Below are positions 31,901-43,766 of a stretch of 64,000 bases of DNA, one piece after another. The stretch covers positions 124,001-188,000 of the forward strand of contig NC_089179.1 in assembly GCF_947507565.1 (NCBI RefSeq), in the 5' to 3' direction. The position numbers and the translations under genes are program-made. The notes beneath the pieces are model-generated. The model worked only from the letters and a program-made list of their open reading frames with translations. It ran no database searches and had not been told where the DNA came from. This DNA is from Oscarella lobularis (taxonomy: Eukaryota > Porifera > Homoscleromorpha > Homosclerophorida > Oscarellidae). Numbering within the stretch: the first letter of the stretch is position 1; every line of letters starts with the position of its first letter.

Positions 31901-33127
31901 TCCTTCAACAAGACGTCTAACCTAGAAAAAGAAAATCTATTGAGATGATAATGACGATAATTCATTCTGTTATCACCTCAGTCAAAAGCAATTCCTCGCG
32001 TGGGAATTTAGTCCTATATATCCACAGGAGACCCAAAGAAGCGGAGCTATGACACTCTTTCGCAAACCCATCTAAAAACTGACATAAGCATGATATTTTT
32101 TTCAATTTTTCGCATATTACCATCAGTCAGTATAATTTTCAGAACTTCTTCACATTTGCTTATCGAGTGAGTGCCAATGGTTTGAGGAGTAGACGCAGTC
32201 TTGCTACAACTACTTTTTTGCAATACTGTCACGAAGGCTTTAATGCTGGCACTGCAGCCGCTCATAGCCTTTGCCTGCACTGCAACGCCGCCTATTTGCT
32301 CCCTTGCGTGACGCGCCTGAGACGGTAGAAGACTCGCAATAGCAGACAAGACTAAATCAAAAATAATAAATAATAAAATAGAAAATAAATAATTTCCTAC
32401 TTTCATTATTGATTTCACGCAAACACAAGCATCCTAGAGGATAAAAATGATTCGTTTCCTTATAAGATTCTTATTATACCGAGAGTGAAATTTTCACTCA
32501 AAGACACAATGCAATCCATTGCGTGTTCAATATCATCGACAGCGCTGCCACCAAGTGACGTCACTCGGCGAAGAGTCTCGGTCATCGTTCTGCTCAATTC
32601 CAAAACAACGACGCTTTGTTTATTTTCATCTAAGGAATCCATTAACCTGCAAGAGAAAAAATATGAAAGTTGCATCGTTGGATGATATAACAAAAACCTC
32701 GCAATGGCTCTACGAAGAGGATGTCGACTCGAGCATATGCAGTAGAGATCGCTGAGCACCAAACCGAGCAGCGAAATATCCCCCACGTGGCATTCCACGT
32801 TTTCTTCGAGTTTACTTCGAATCTATGGATGGAGCGTTCTCTTGCGAGCTTCTTTTCTTTCGATGCACTTTACTTTCTTAATCCATGCCACTTGGGCGCT
32901 CCCATCGGTTAGAGAAGCGAATTCGTCGAGAAGCGGTGAAAATGTCGTCGAAGATTCGTCTGCAGGAGAACGATTCAATAGCTCGCTGACGCGCAAACAA
33001 AAAATAGGTATATACGTTTCGATTTTTCGTCCCAATTCCCCGTTAGTCGCCGAGAAACGCTTACAAACGTGGCGGATCGCGAAGGCTTCATTTCGAAGTC
33101 AGCGTGCGCATCAAGGAATGACGTCAT
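25942..33127 (-). CDS. THADA: THADA / Trm732-type HEAT-repeat tRNA methylation cofactor
   Basis: Large multi-exon minus-strand gene made of alpha-helical HEAT-like repeats. The DUF2428 hallmark is clear: TRRSAGLPYFVQALLSTEPE (human TRRSAGIPFYIQALLASEP). WYVGILSAHIHPGACFQRAT matches the THADA block before the core domain, and LRLWDACLLLLQDEDEAVRL lies near the C-terminus. The best start is ATG 33127 (MTSFLDAHADFEMK), joined by a GTAAGC donor to the LLNRSPADESSTTF exon; this first junction is my inference. The yeast orthologue Trm732 partners with Trm7/FTSJ1 for 2'-O-methylation of C32 in tRNA. The protein is long (over 1,500 aa expected), with introns mostly near 50 nt. It is head-to-head with the NDNF-like gene. 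Confidence 0.85.
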
Positions 33128-33138
33128 TGCTTACTCAT

Positions 33139-33987
33139 ATGGCGAAGACTTTGTATCCGTTGTTGGCGTTCTTCTCTCTCGTCAATGCAGAGTATGTTCT
33201 AAACTCCGACGTGTTGGTCACGGAGACAATGCCGCCGGGGCAAACGAACCAACACATCATCCGACTGTCACGGGCGCAAATGAACGACCCGTTTACGTTC
33301 AAAGTATTCCCCTGCTACGGTTCTATTACGACCACAATTAGATACGGTAGCAAAACTCTCGCCTCATTCGATTCGACATCTCCGGATCCTTTCAATCCTC
33401 TTTCTTCCACCGTTCATACATATTACAACGCTTCGACACCGAGTGAGGACCTCTTCTATTCCATCACCGTCTCATCAACCGAGAATTTGCTTGAAACGGG
33501 CGTCAAATACAATTTGTTCTACACGAGAAGACGGGAACTCTCCTCGACTTTTCCTCGCGTGCCAAAGAACGATGCAATTCGAGTGATTAATAGAACAAAG
33601 GCGTCGATTCACGCCGAGTGGAATGAATCAGCGATCGACTTTTCGGCATCCAAAGTTGTCTATTGCATCTATAGACAACCCCTATCAAGTTTCACTTCTG
33701 GAATGCTGGCAGGATCTGATTGTGGATTGGAGGATCGAGGCGATTCGCTCATCAATGCTGGATGCACTCGAAACCCCGTATTCGACGTGAAATATTTGGA
33801 TGAGGGAAAATCCTACGTTATTGACGTATTTGCAGAAGATTCCGTTACGCACGCAAGATCTCCTTACCTGTCTGTTATTGCTACTACACATGGCGTATCA
33901 CGTGGATCAGTAGCGGTGACACAGCATGCTAAATTCTTCAGTTGCCTTGTCCTTCTTTATTATTGCCTTCAATACTACTTCTTTTAG
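33139..33987 (+). CDS. Secreted NDNF-like fibronectin-III protein
   Basis: Intronless, 282 aa from MAKTLYPLLAFFSLVNAEYV, a clear signal peptide that fixes the start. PGQTNQHIIRL and PFTFKVFPCYGSITTTIRY resemble the N-terminal half of NDNF (neuron-derived neurotrophic factor), and KVVYCIYRQPL ... GKSYVIDVFAEDSVTHARS matches its second fibronectin-III-like module. Several N-glycosylation sites. The last 20 residues are hydrophobic (FFSCLVLLYYCLQYYFF), which suggests a GPI-attachment signal or tail anchor, unlike vertebrate NDNF. The product is probably extracellular or surface-attached. The NDNF assignment rests on recalled motifs, not an alignment. Confidence 0.65.
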   Translation: MAKTLYPLLAFFSLVNAEYVLNSDVLVTETMPPGQTNQHIIRLSRAQMNDPFTFKVFPCYGSITTTIRYGSKTLASFDSTSPDPFNPLSSTVHTYYNASTPSEDLFYSITVSSTENLLETGVKYNLFYTRRRELSSTFPRVPKNDAIRVINRTKASIHAEWNESAIDFSASKVVYCIYRQPLSSFTSGMLAGSDCGLEDRGDSLINAGCTRNPVFDVKYLDEGKSYVIDVFAEDSVTHARSPYLSVIATTHGVSRGSVAVTQHAKFFSCLVLLYYCLQYYFF

Positions 33988-34198
33988 AATAGCCTAACCA
34001 AACCAGCTAATAGTTTTATGGTATGTGTGATAGTGAAAACACCAAAAACAAAAGATGAGAGTACTTTTTTTGTGATGCCCCTTTTAGTCTAGACAGTACT
34101 TTCATACCTGCTCACAAGGTGCTTCATCCTTAGAGGTGGTGGCTGCGTCAAAAGACCTCTCGTCCTAACACGTGGCTTCTTGTATCTAAACTAAACAA

Positions 34199-37100
34199 TC
34201 AGACCAATCTAAAGCGCGAATTTTTCCCGCACCGTTTAAGAAGTAGAGACGAAAAGACGACAGAGACAGACGACAAAGCCATGGCGGCGCTCGCCACCCA
34301 CGGGGGCATGACAAAGCCGGCGGGCATGAGAACGCCAGCCGCAATGGGCACACCCACTAAATTATAGATGATGGCCCAGAAGAAATTGATGCGAATTCGT
34401 CGCACGGTCACTCGAGATAAATCGATGGCAGCGGCGACATCCATCAGATGGTCCTAATAAATAAAAAAAGTTATGTCTGTTTTTTTTTATTTTTTGACGT
34501 ACTTTGATGAGGACAATATCTGCTGCTTCCATTGCTACGTTGGTGCCACTTCCCACTGCAATTCCGACGTCGGCTTGAGCGAGAGCCGGAGAATCGTTGA
34601 CGCCGTCGCCGACGAACGCGACGCATTTCTTTTCCTTTTCCTGCAATTCGGCGACTTTTGCGACTTTGTGCGAGGGCAGAACTTCGGCGAAAATGCTCTT
34701 AATTCCAACCTAGTACAAATGAAAATAAAAAAATAAAGAGATTGGTTCGTGGGCGCTCACTTGATCGGCGATCGCTCGAGCCGTTCGTCTATTATCGCCG
34801 GTCAACATAACAACGTCGTTTCCCAATTCGTGCAAAGTCCTAACGGCATCGACGGCATCCTCGCGAATCGTATCAGCAATGGACATCATTCCGACAACAC
34901 AGCCTATCGAAAAAGGAAAAAGAATAGAACGTGGATTTCGTCACCGTACCATCAATCGCTGTCAAGACGACCGTCTGACCCAAAAATTCAAACTCTCTCA
35001 TCGCCTCTTCAGCCATTTTAGGAACGCTAAGTCCATTCCGATTCATCCACTCTCGATTTCCGACTAAAACTTGGCGCGCACATTCAGAGCCACCACTAGT
35101 ACTAGGACCAGGTGACCGTGATCTGTCTCTCACATCCTTTCCTTTCTGTTCTTTGGCTAATTCAGCAACCCATTCTACTGCAGAAACTTGGGCCCTCAAT
35201 CCGCACCCCGGCACCATTTCAAACTGTTGAACAATCCCGACGCAAGGCACGTCTAATTCCTGTTTGACGTGATTGACAATGGCGACACCAAGCGGATGTT
35301 CGCTGCCCGACTCAGCCGTCCCAATTGCAGCGAGAATGACTCGCCGATCTCGTTCCGATAAAGAAGACGAGAAAAATTGAGTGTGTATCACTCTCGGTTT
35401 GCCGTGAGTGAGCGTTCCCGTTTTATCAAAAACAACAATTCGAACCTACGTGAAAAAAATCGATTATTTAGGAATTCAAAATCAATTTCTTGTGCTGACG
35501 CGATGAGCTAGTTCCAGCGGTTCTCCCCCTTTGATCAGGATTCCTAGCCTAGCTCCCTGTCCCGTTCCAACCATGACTGCCGTTGGTGTAGCCAATCCCA
35601 AGGCACAAGGACAAGCAATCGACAGAACGGTAATAGCCGTTTGAAAGGCAAACTCCATCGCTAAATAATCGTCACTTTGACGCGGATACTCGTGCGAATT
35701 GGAGCAGTTATGTGTGTCATTCCCTTCTGGCCTCCTCTTCGTGTACTAAAACCAATTTTATAAGCACAATCAATTGGGTATTAAAACTACTAGTACCGAA
35801 TTGATGTAGTCATAGTCAATTACTCCAATGATAAGCCATATGGTGAAGGTAACAAGAGAAACGATGATAATAAAAGGAACAAATACGCCGGAAATCTTGT
35901 CAGCAAAACGCTGTATAGGAGCCTAAAGAAAAGAAAAGTCAAAATAACGAACCAGTCGTCTTTTTCGCTTCTACTTTCGACGTTTGAGCTTCTTCAACAA
36001 GCTTTATAATCTGAGCCAAAGCAGACTCGCTTCCCACGTGCGTCGCTCTGATCAAAAGCATTCCATTGACGTTGACAGTGCCGCCCATGACGGCGTCGTC
36101 TTTCTTCTTATGAACGGGCATCGATTCTCCAGTCAACATCGATTCGTCAACGGAAGAATCACCATCAACGACGACTCCATCCGCTGGAATCTTATCCCCA
36201 GGAACAACCTTGAGAATATCTCCCCTCTGAACCAATTCAATATCAATAGCCTCTTCGGTCTTGATTCGTCCACTGGATCCCAGAGTGACCAAAACAGCTT
36301 CAACAGCCTGAAGTTTCATTAGATCAGCAAGAGCTTCCGACGTTTTTCCCTAAAAAATCCAATCATTTCTATACACTACATGTATGTATGGTAGGGTATA
36401 TATACCTTTGCAATGTTCTCCAGCCATCGTCCCAATGCGACGAAAACGAGCAACATAACGGGCGTTTCAAAGAATATAACGGGGACTTTATCCTGCTGAA
36501 TCATGGCGGAAATGGTCACAGCGACCTGAAGTGGGAGATCAGGGTGAAAAACCACGTAATTAGGCAATACTTACTGAATAAAAATAGGCAACAGTCGTAG
36601 CCAACATAATCAAAACGTCCATATTCGTTGTCCTGTGTTTCAACGCTCGATAGGCGGAAACGTAGAAATAAGCACCGCCACCAAACTGTAATTAAGATTA
36701 ACCAATAATCAAAAATCCATACAAGTTGACATACCTGGATAATCGTGCAGAATATCCATAGAATGAGATTTCGCACCGACAGTCCGGGAAAGACCAAATC
36801 GGGGCAACTGCTGTGTAGCCCCATTGCAACGGCCATAGTCGGAATAGCGAATACGAGACAAAGAAGAAACGTCAGACACCACTTGCGAATTTCCTTCGAA
36901 TGCGACAAATGCTCGCCGGCTTGACGCGACGCGGCGACGCTCGCCGTAAAGTGACCCGCCGTCTGAATGATCTCAATCAATTGCCGAATCCCCACGACAT
37001 CCGGATCATGATCAATAACACATTTCGACGTCGCCAGAGCAACGGACGCCGATTTGACCCCGTCGACTTTTCGAAGAGCCGTTTCGATTAGGTGAACGCA

Positions 37101-38325
37101 CGACGAACACGTCATTCCGGTGATGAGGAGCTCGACTTTTCCGCTATCCACTTGCCCGTCTTTGAGCAATTCCGCCTCGTAGCCCAAATCCTCTATCAAA
37201 CTAACCAATTCCTTTTGGGTAATGAACGTCGAATCGAATTTGATTTCGGCTCGTTCGGACATCAATCCAATTAAAGCGGAGTGAACACCTTAATACGTGT
37301 GATATGAATTTGAATTCTCGGGTCAGAGTCATACCACGCTGTCGTTTGAGTGCTCCTTCGATCGTGGAAACGCACGATGCACACGTCATTCCACCAATTC
37401 GAATGTATATTCGTTGACGCTGCTGCTCGTTCCCTTCCCCAATCAATACCGGTTCGCTTGACCTACTCTTTTGTTTTTCTATAAAAGAGTTCAAGTAAAA
37501 TGTATGGTACTAAGTAATTAATTATGAATCTTTCTAAATGTCAGATGATTGTCATCTTATACCCTATGGGTGACCTATTCCTTTGTTTCTCTAAAAAAGA
37601 GTATAGGCCCTTATATCATAAGTAAAACGTAAGGTCTAAGTAATTGTCATTTTATACAGGAGTTTCTTCTCTGGGTGACCTACTCTTTTGTTTCTCTAAA
37701 AAAAGAGTCTGGGCCCTTATAAGGTCTAACTAATTAATTATGAATCTTTCGAGAACGTGTAAATATCAGATGACTGTCATCTCATACTCTGAACGTTTCT
37801 TCTTTATCGTTAGAATAGTCTACCTTTGGGCGAGCGTTTCTCTGAGCCTGTACTAAGAGGATAGGCGTCGAATCCGCTGCTGCCGGCTTGTCGAATTTTT
37901 TCCACGATATCGTCGAGAGGGAGAAGGGCGGGATCGTGAACGACGATCGCTCGTCGTTCGGCGAGACTGATTCGAAGGCCGATCAGCCCGTCGGCGTGCC
38001 GTAGAGCCATTTGAATCGAGTGGACGCACGACGAACACGTCATTCCGACCACTTCGAACTCGTTTACGGCGATCTTTGGACCCAGATCGCTTCTTTCGAT
38101 TAGAGAACATTCGAAACCGGCGTCTTCGATAGCTCGAGCCACTTCGGCCGAGTCCAATTCCTTTCCGTAGATGGCTTTGGCTCGTTTTTCCTTGAGATTC
38201 ACGTCGATGGCGTAGAGTTGGGGCCCTAGACTTGTAACGGCGTTTTCGATCGCTTCGACACACGACGAGCATGTCATTCCGTCCACCGAAAAGGTGGCCT
38301 CTTCGTATTTTGTCGCCGTGGCCAT
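34199..38325 (-). CDS. ATP7: Copper-transporting P1B-type ATPase (ATP7A/B-like)
   Basis: Minus-strand multi-exon gene starting [16 protein letters not shown] (ATG 38325; an upstream Met at 38373 is also in frame). Four heavy-metal-associated domains show GMTCSSC, GMTCSSC, GMTCASC and GMTCSSC, fewer than the six of vertebrates. Then come membrane segments, the TGES loop ([12 protein letters not shown]), the CPC ion-binding helix ([17 protein letters not shown]), the phosphorylation site [12 protein letters not shown], and the [20 protein letters not shown] hinge. The C-terminus is short ([12 protein letters not shown]) with no obvious long di-leucine tail. It would load copper into secretory cuproenzymes and export excess. 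Three tandem repeat units occupy the intron between HMA2 and HMA3. Confidence 0.95.
37461..37785 (-). repeat. Three imperfect tandem units of about 105-115 bp in ATP7
   Basis: Units start at about 37461, 37568 and 37675, each beginning TGACCTA-T-C-TTTGTTT. The first overlaps the real exon start encoding KQKSRSS; the other two copy the same exon boundary together with its polypyrimidine tract and acceptor into the intron. Confidence 0.65.
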
Positions 38326-38852
38326 CCTCACAGAGTCACAGCTGAAAGTGATGGGCTGTGATGCATCAATCACGTGGTACAGTTAGCACGCGACCACGCG
38401 CTTTTCAAACGGATACTGGCTGTCGCTGAATCGCTGGCAGTGAGACTCTTGAATTTGATTATCTTTAGCGTGAGTGACGTCTGTCTGCGACGTAGAAATG
38501 TTTCTTGAAACGAGAAATGGGTGATAATCTAATCCAAGTCACGTTTCATTTCTTCAGGTTCTTGATGATGACGATGTTTTCACGCGGCGCCATGAGCGCT
38601 CTTCGCTTTCCCTGCAGCCTGGGTCGATCTAGACTTTGGTACGATCTAAGTTTCGTCGTCTCAGCGAGTCTAGCTATATCACTTCTGTTTTAGTCTTGTC
38701 GTTGGAGGAAATTATTCATACTCGACTTCGTCTAGCAAAGGTGACTAAGCCTTTTCTCTTTACATGACCTGTCAGGAGACGTTATTGGCTTTTCATTAAT
38801 TAAAGGAGGATCAAATTCTTCTTTTTGTGGCACTGACGTACAACGACAGATC

Positions 38853-40250
38853 TTGGACAGCCGATCTTTTCCCAAAATCTTCGGCGATGGCTACGTCTAC
38901 GTTGATAAAACGCCCATCATTAGAAGCCTTTTACGTAAGTCTAACGGGGCGTTTTTCATCAATCGTCCTCGTCGATTCGGGAAGAGTCTACTCCTGAGTA
39001 CTCTCGAAGAATATTCAAAGGCAACAGGAAAGCGTTTCAGGGCACAGCGCTTTACAATGATTCCGATTCAATCATCAATTGGGAGAAATGGCCCGTCATC
39101 AAATTGGATATGAGTCAAGTAATAGGCACCACGGCGGAAAAAATTGAGTTGTCTTTGTTTCTTTATTTGGTTAGTTGACGTTGTTCTCTCGTAGCTTCTA
39201 ACAAATTTTTTTGTGCAGCGAAAGGTGGCATCACAACTGAAAGTTGACATCGATCCTCTTCTGTTGCAGTCTCAAAATGCCGGGGTCTTGTTTGACCACG
39301 TAATTTCTCAACTTCACTCGCAGAAAAAAAAGGAAGTCGTTGTTCTCATCGATGAGTACGATTCCCCGATTCTCTCCAATTGGCAACCGGGCCGTACGGA
39401 GTTATGCAAGAGTGTTGAACGACTCTTGGCTGATTTCTACAAACAACTGAAAGCGAATAGCCATCTTTGTCGCTTTCGTTTTGTCACGGGAATTTCGTAC
39501 TTGGCGAAGAATTCAATTGCGTCCGGTATGAACGATCTTACTGATCTAGATCTTCATCCCGACCCTCGCTACAGCTCACTATTGGGTTTTACACGGGACG
39601 AAATCAAAAGTACGTATGCTCCTGAAATCAAAGCTATTGCAGAAGAGAAGCAGATGTCTGAAGAAGCGTTGCTTGATAACCTTGAACAATGGTATGACGG
39701 TTTCAATTGGCATCACCTTGAAGATCCAAGAGCTCAAGTTTTCAATCCATACTCCGTCAATGCCTTTCTTCAATCAAAAACATTTGAACCCTACTGGTTT
39801 GGACAGCCCACTATGCTTGCAAATGCCATCACTGGCTTTGGTCCTGTCACTTTGTATGATATTTTGAACGGAGACGTCCCAAAAAGATACCTTACACCGC
39901 CTTCTCTTGCAACGGCACTCGAAAGAGGATCTTCAGCGTTTCTGCGTCTCTTCTTGTGGGAGCGGCTACGTGCAGCGGCAACGAACTGGTGCCGCCGAAG
40001 GAGAGACGCATTCAAGACTCAAGTGGGTAAATGAAGAAGTTGAGGAATCGTTTCTCAAATCAATGGAGATAGTAACCGGAGATGCAACATGGACGTTTCT
40101 CCATTTCATACTGCGAAAAATGGAAAAGGCGCTTAGCAAACCCGAAGAATTTGCCAAATTGATCGCTTCTTTAACAGTTACTACCATGAAGCCGGGTGAG
40201 GAGGGAGCCGGGGGGGGAGGTCAGGGGGTCAGTCATAATTTATTATAAAC
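38853..40250 (+). pseudogene. Broken AAA-ATPase_like / PD-(D/E)XK (DUF1703) family gene
   Basis: DGYVYVDKTPIIRSLL, then NRPRRFGKSLLLSTLEE (Walker A), and after an intron VVVLIDEYDSPILSNW (Walker B), FRFVTGISYLAKNSI, WYDGFNW and FNPYSVNAFL define the AAA-ATPase_like family common in Bacteroidetes and other bacteria and scattered in some animals. The frame breaks after STLEEY: the next frame continues the family pattern (FKGNRKAFQGTALYND), consistent with loss of one T near 39012. A second frame change occurs near 39950-40020 before WVNEEVEESFL. No good ATG starts the frame at 38853; possible upstream exons lie at 38568-38745. An assembly error at one or both sites is possible. Restoring either frame is not needed for identification. 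Confidence 0.72.
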
Positions 40251-40273
40251 CCAGTATCATACAAATCGTATCT

Positions 40274-43200
40274 CTAGAAGATACGAATCACATGCGTTTC
40301 TCCAAGACAAGCCAAAACGACAAAAACGACGTAATAGCAAATTAAAACAATTCCAAATTTTCGGTTTACGCGAAACTTTAAAAACACTGTTACAATAACC
40401 AGAGATATTGAAAGGGAGCCCATCAAAAAAATAGCACAGAAAAATTCCACAGTTGTAAGACTATTTATCTAAATCACTAGAATAAAAAAACTAAAAAAAC
40501 GCGTTTTATTTTGCTTACGCGAAATATGTGACCTGGATCCTTTAGACACATGTACGTACTTGAAATTCCCAATCCTAAAAGAAGGTCTATAATATAAGAG
40601 TTCAGAAAAAATAACGTGAAGTAAAATTCAAAAAAAAGTGCTGTCAGAAAAGGATACTCAAAAGAGGACCACCAAAACAGGCAGCGATGCCCATTCGAGG
40701 AAATCCCTGCCTCGCCATCGTAAGGTCCGCAATAAAATCTAGAACGGAAATCAGTGCTGAATTTTTCGTTGAAAATTTTTTGCTTGCCTCCTATACTGTT
40801 TGCCCAAGCAAGTAAAGTGAGACCTAGAAGACCGTTAGTGATGCGAAATACAGCTCCAATTGTCTGTTAAGACACATTTAACCCTTTCAAAAATCTCCTC
40901 AAGAAATCTTACCTGAAGAACGTTCACAATTTCATTCGCAATAGCGTAAATCCAAAGAACGGCCACACCGAATCCCATAAACGCAAACGCCTAGAAAAAA
41001 TGTAAGCTAATCAAAACGTGTATGCGTGCAATGACACACGTACAGCGTGATAAATAGGAGGCTGAAACGGCTTTGACGTCAGCGCCACACTAACGGCAAG
41101 AAGAAGTCCAATAATGAGCAGCAGAACAGCAAGAGGAAACTTGGGTGTAATTAAAAAATCGATTTCTATAGAGGGAAAACGTCCAGTATCCAGTCGTTGC
41201 ACACTAGCGACGTAACGTAGGGTAAGAACTCTTCTCTTGATTGGTCACTTGCCTTTGTGACATCATTGACCATATTTGGACATTACGACGTCACGTCGCT
41301 AGTGTGAATCATAACTCCCTTACTCTGAATAATGGCCAAAGTAAAGACGGGTGCAACAAGACAATGCCAGACGTTGAGCCACTTGTTCCAGCGTCGATCA
41401 GTCTCGTCATAGTCAACCACGGGATTAGTCAACAAGAGAATAAACAAAACAGGCACCTGAGATAAATAAAATCCCCTATTTAGCTCCATGGCAAATCATC
41501 GTTTACCTTTACGACGTCGAGTATGCGTCCTAGCGTGCCGCGATCCTTCCACTCTTCCGCCTTAATGGGACTAACTCCTTTCAAACCAAACAAAAAAGGA
41601 TTCTCGGTTGTCTCCTTTTCCAATGCACTGTTAGTTGAAGCCGAGAGCAAGGGGACGGTCTCCTCATCATCACCCGTCTCTTTATGTCGTCTCCTCTTTG
41701 CTACTGGAGAGGCTGGATGAGCGACTTCAGGATGACCAAGAAATGCAATTCCCACCGTCTCCGTCGTATCAAGAGCACCTAAAAACGCAATTTTCGACGC
41801 CAAACCCCCCAAAATAAAGACCTAAATCGCACTAGCCAGTCTGAACGTCGATCTCTTGATTCGACCTTTCCGTCGAAGCTCCTGAATTCTTTTCAATTTA
41901 TCATCATCATCATGGTCATTTAAATTCTTATTAATATCAGGAAGACTGCTGGATCTTCGGCGAAGCGGCGGTTTCTTAAAAGGAGTAGTAACAGTCGCCT
42001 TACGACGAATCTGACTCTCCTCAAGCGACGTAATATCCGAATTAGTAGATATTTGATCAGCAGAACGTATCGTTGGTTTCCATTCAACTCCACTCTCACC
42101 CAAATCCCCATTCGCCGTCGTCTCCGCCTCCGGAGACGGCGAAACCGAACCCGTTCTTAATTCCTTGCCTTCTTCGAAGATGAGCGGACCTTTGATGGAC
42201 GCATCATTGGAATGCGAACGTTTCTTTCGTTCTTTCCTACTTGGAATGTCTCCTCTTCCCGTTAGACGTTTCTTGCGCTTCTGATAAATATACCGACCCA
42301 AAACGACGACGATGACGTAGAGCACATAAAGACCAATAAAGCCTAATGAGTATATAATTATTATTATCCCCCCCCCCCCCCCCCCCTCGTGTTTTCGCAC
42401 CTAACGCTTCGCCCAAATACATTTTTCCGCGCCAAAGAATTGCGAATGTCCACGTGGCTGCGGCCAAGTAAAAAATGACGTCGCGCAAAAACGGACGCGA
42501 AGTGAGTGAGAAAGGCGACGCTATGCAAATCGCTCCCACGACGACAGTCGAAACGAAAATGCCCGCTCCTAGAAAATGGAATTGAAACTATGTATCCGCT
42601 TTTTTTCGTCTCGGACGCACCAAATAAGGCGCCAATGGCTAGGGATATATCATGGCCTCCTCCAGGTCTAAGTTTAGCTGCTTTGACAGCAGCGAAGGCG
42701 CTGAAGATGTCCGGAGCTCCATTTCCAAGGGCTAAAAATGTGACTCCGTGTTATATCGCAATTCACAAGTCAAGGAGAACGAAAATCGATCTCAAAACAA
42801 ACTAAGGTATATCAAAGAGGATATAGCGACATTCTGATTGAGATGAAGAGTCTGGGAGATGACCGTCAAAGAAGGACACAAGCTAGAAAAGGAGAGGAAT
42901 TAGAGTAGAAAGTGACAAGACAAAAAAAACTATCTACAATTCTTCCGCTGTCGTTCCCAGTGCAATGAACAGGACAATGAGCCATAGAAACTGAAAGAGA
43001 AACCAAGATAAGAAAAAGCAAAGCCAGTCGCGTTTTTTCCTTACCAAAAGAGTCATGCCAAGTGGAATCAAATAGGAAGGAATATCGCCGCAATAAATGA
43101 AAGCGAGATAATTCATAAAGCCGCCGTCGAATTGGCACGCGGTCACGTTGTGTATAAACTCGCACGATTGATTTTTGTACTTATGTACATCGGAGCACTA

Positions 43201-43519
43201 AACAGTGTGACGCAGCTAAAAGTGAGTCTCCCCCGTGATTCCCCGCGTGACTGCTACTCAGCGTCCCCATTTCGACTCGAATATGACTTCAGTCGTCTTA
43301 TGGTATACTTACGTTGCTATTTTCTGGCCACGGAAACGATTGCCGCGAGTCGTTCGCGATTCCCACTGCATTTTCTTCCTTTTCCGACCAATTGGACGGG
43401 CTAATTGCGTTGTTTCGAATAAATAGAACAAGCGCAATTGCTAGAACCGAAATTGGCGAGACGAAACGGCGACGATGCCCGCCAGCTTGTGCGAGCGCCA
43501 TCGCCAGACTGAGTGGCAC
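40274..43519 (-). CDS. SLC8B1: Mitochondrial sodium/calcium exchanger NCLX (SLC8B1)
   Basis: Minus-strand multi-exon membrane protein. The N-terminus has a hydrophobic segment, then HNVTACQFDGGFMNYLAFIYC (human NCLX ...CHSDGGYLDYLEGIFC). The alpha-1 repeat LALGNGAPDIFSAFAAVKAA is diagnostic, followed by GALFGAGIFVSTVVVGAICI and SRPFLRDVIFY. A long charged Ser-rich cytoplasmic/matrix loop precedes PVLFILLLTNPVVDYDETDR and the alpha-2 repeat (LLGLTLLAWANSI, then DLTMARQGFPRMGIAACFGG). It ends at 40274. NCLX exports mitochondrial Ca2+ in exchange for Na+. The start is Met 43519 or the in-frame Met at 43501. A poly-C run and an inverted-repeat element lie in its introns. Confidence 0.93.
41200..41306. 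mobile_element. Short inverted-repeat element, copy 4 (NCLX intron), best preserved
   Basis: CACACTAGCGACGT at the left and its exact 14-bp reverse complement at the right; similarity continues inward. The core, read on the minus strand, is GATGTCACAAAGGCAAGTGA then CCAATCAAGAG, nearly identical to copy 3. It is 107 bp long and lies in the NCLX intron 41166-41323, about 16 nt from the 5' splice site. Confidence 0.85.
42368..42386 (+). repeat. 19-nt poly-C run in an NCLX intron
   Basis: Nineteen consecutive C residues next to an AT-rich stretch, inside an intron. Length is likely unreliable in short-read assembly. Confidence 0.9.
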
Positions 43520-43766
43520 GCGCGTTAGTCACCTAATAAGGCGACCGGATTTTCGCATCGAAATTCAAATTCTAACGCTAATGACAACGACGATCCTATC
43601 AAGTTTTTGATGGGTGTCAGATATCGGAAGCGCCTTGACCAAATTTGCATGCGTTCTATGCAAATTTGCCCTCAATAAAAGTGTCAAGTCACACCGCGTA
43701 CTGTACACTGTATCTTACTTTGAACTACAAAAGTCTTCAAGAAAAAATTTTCTACACGTTGATAAT

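Noticed and set aside
32842-33138. In-frame upstream extension of the NDNF-like ORF
   Set aside because: It is antisense to THADA exons, and the signal peptide begins at 33139.
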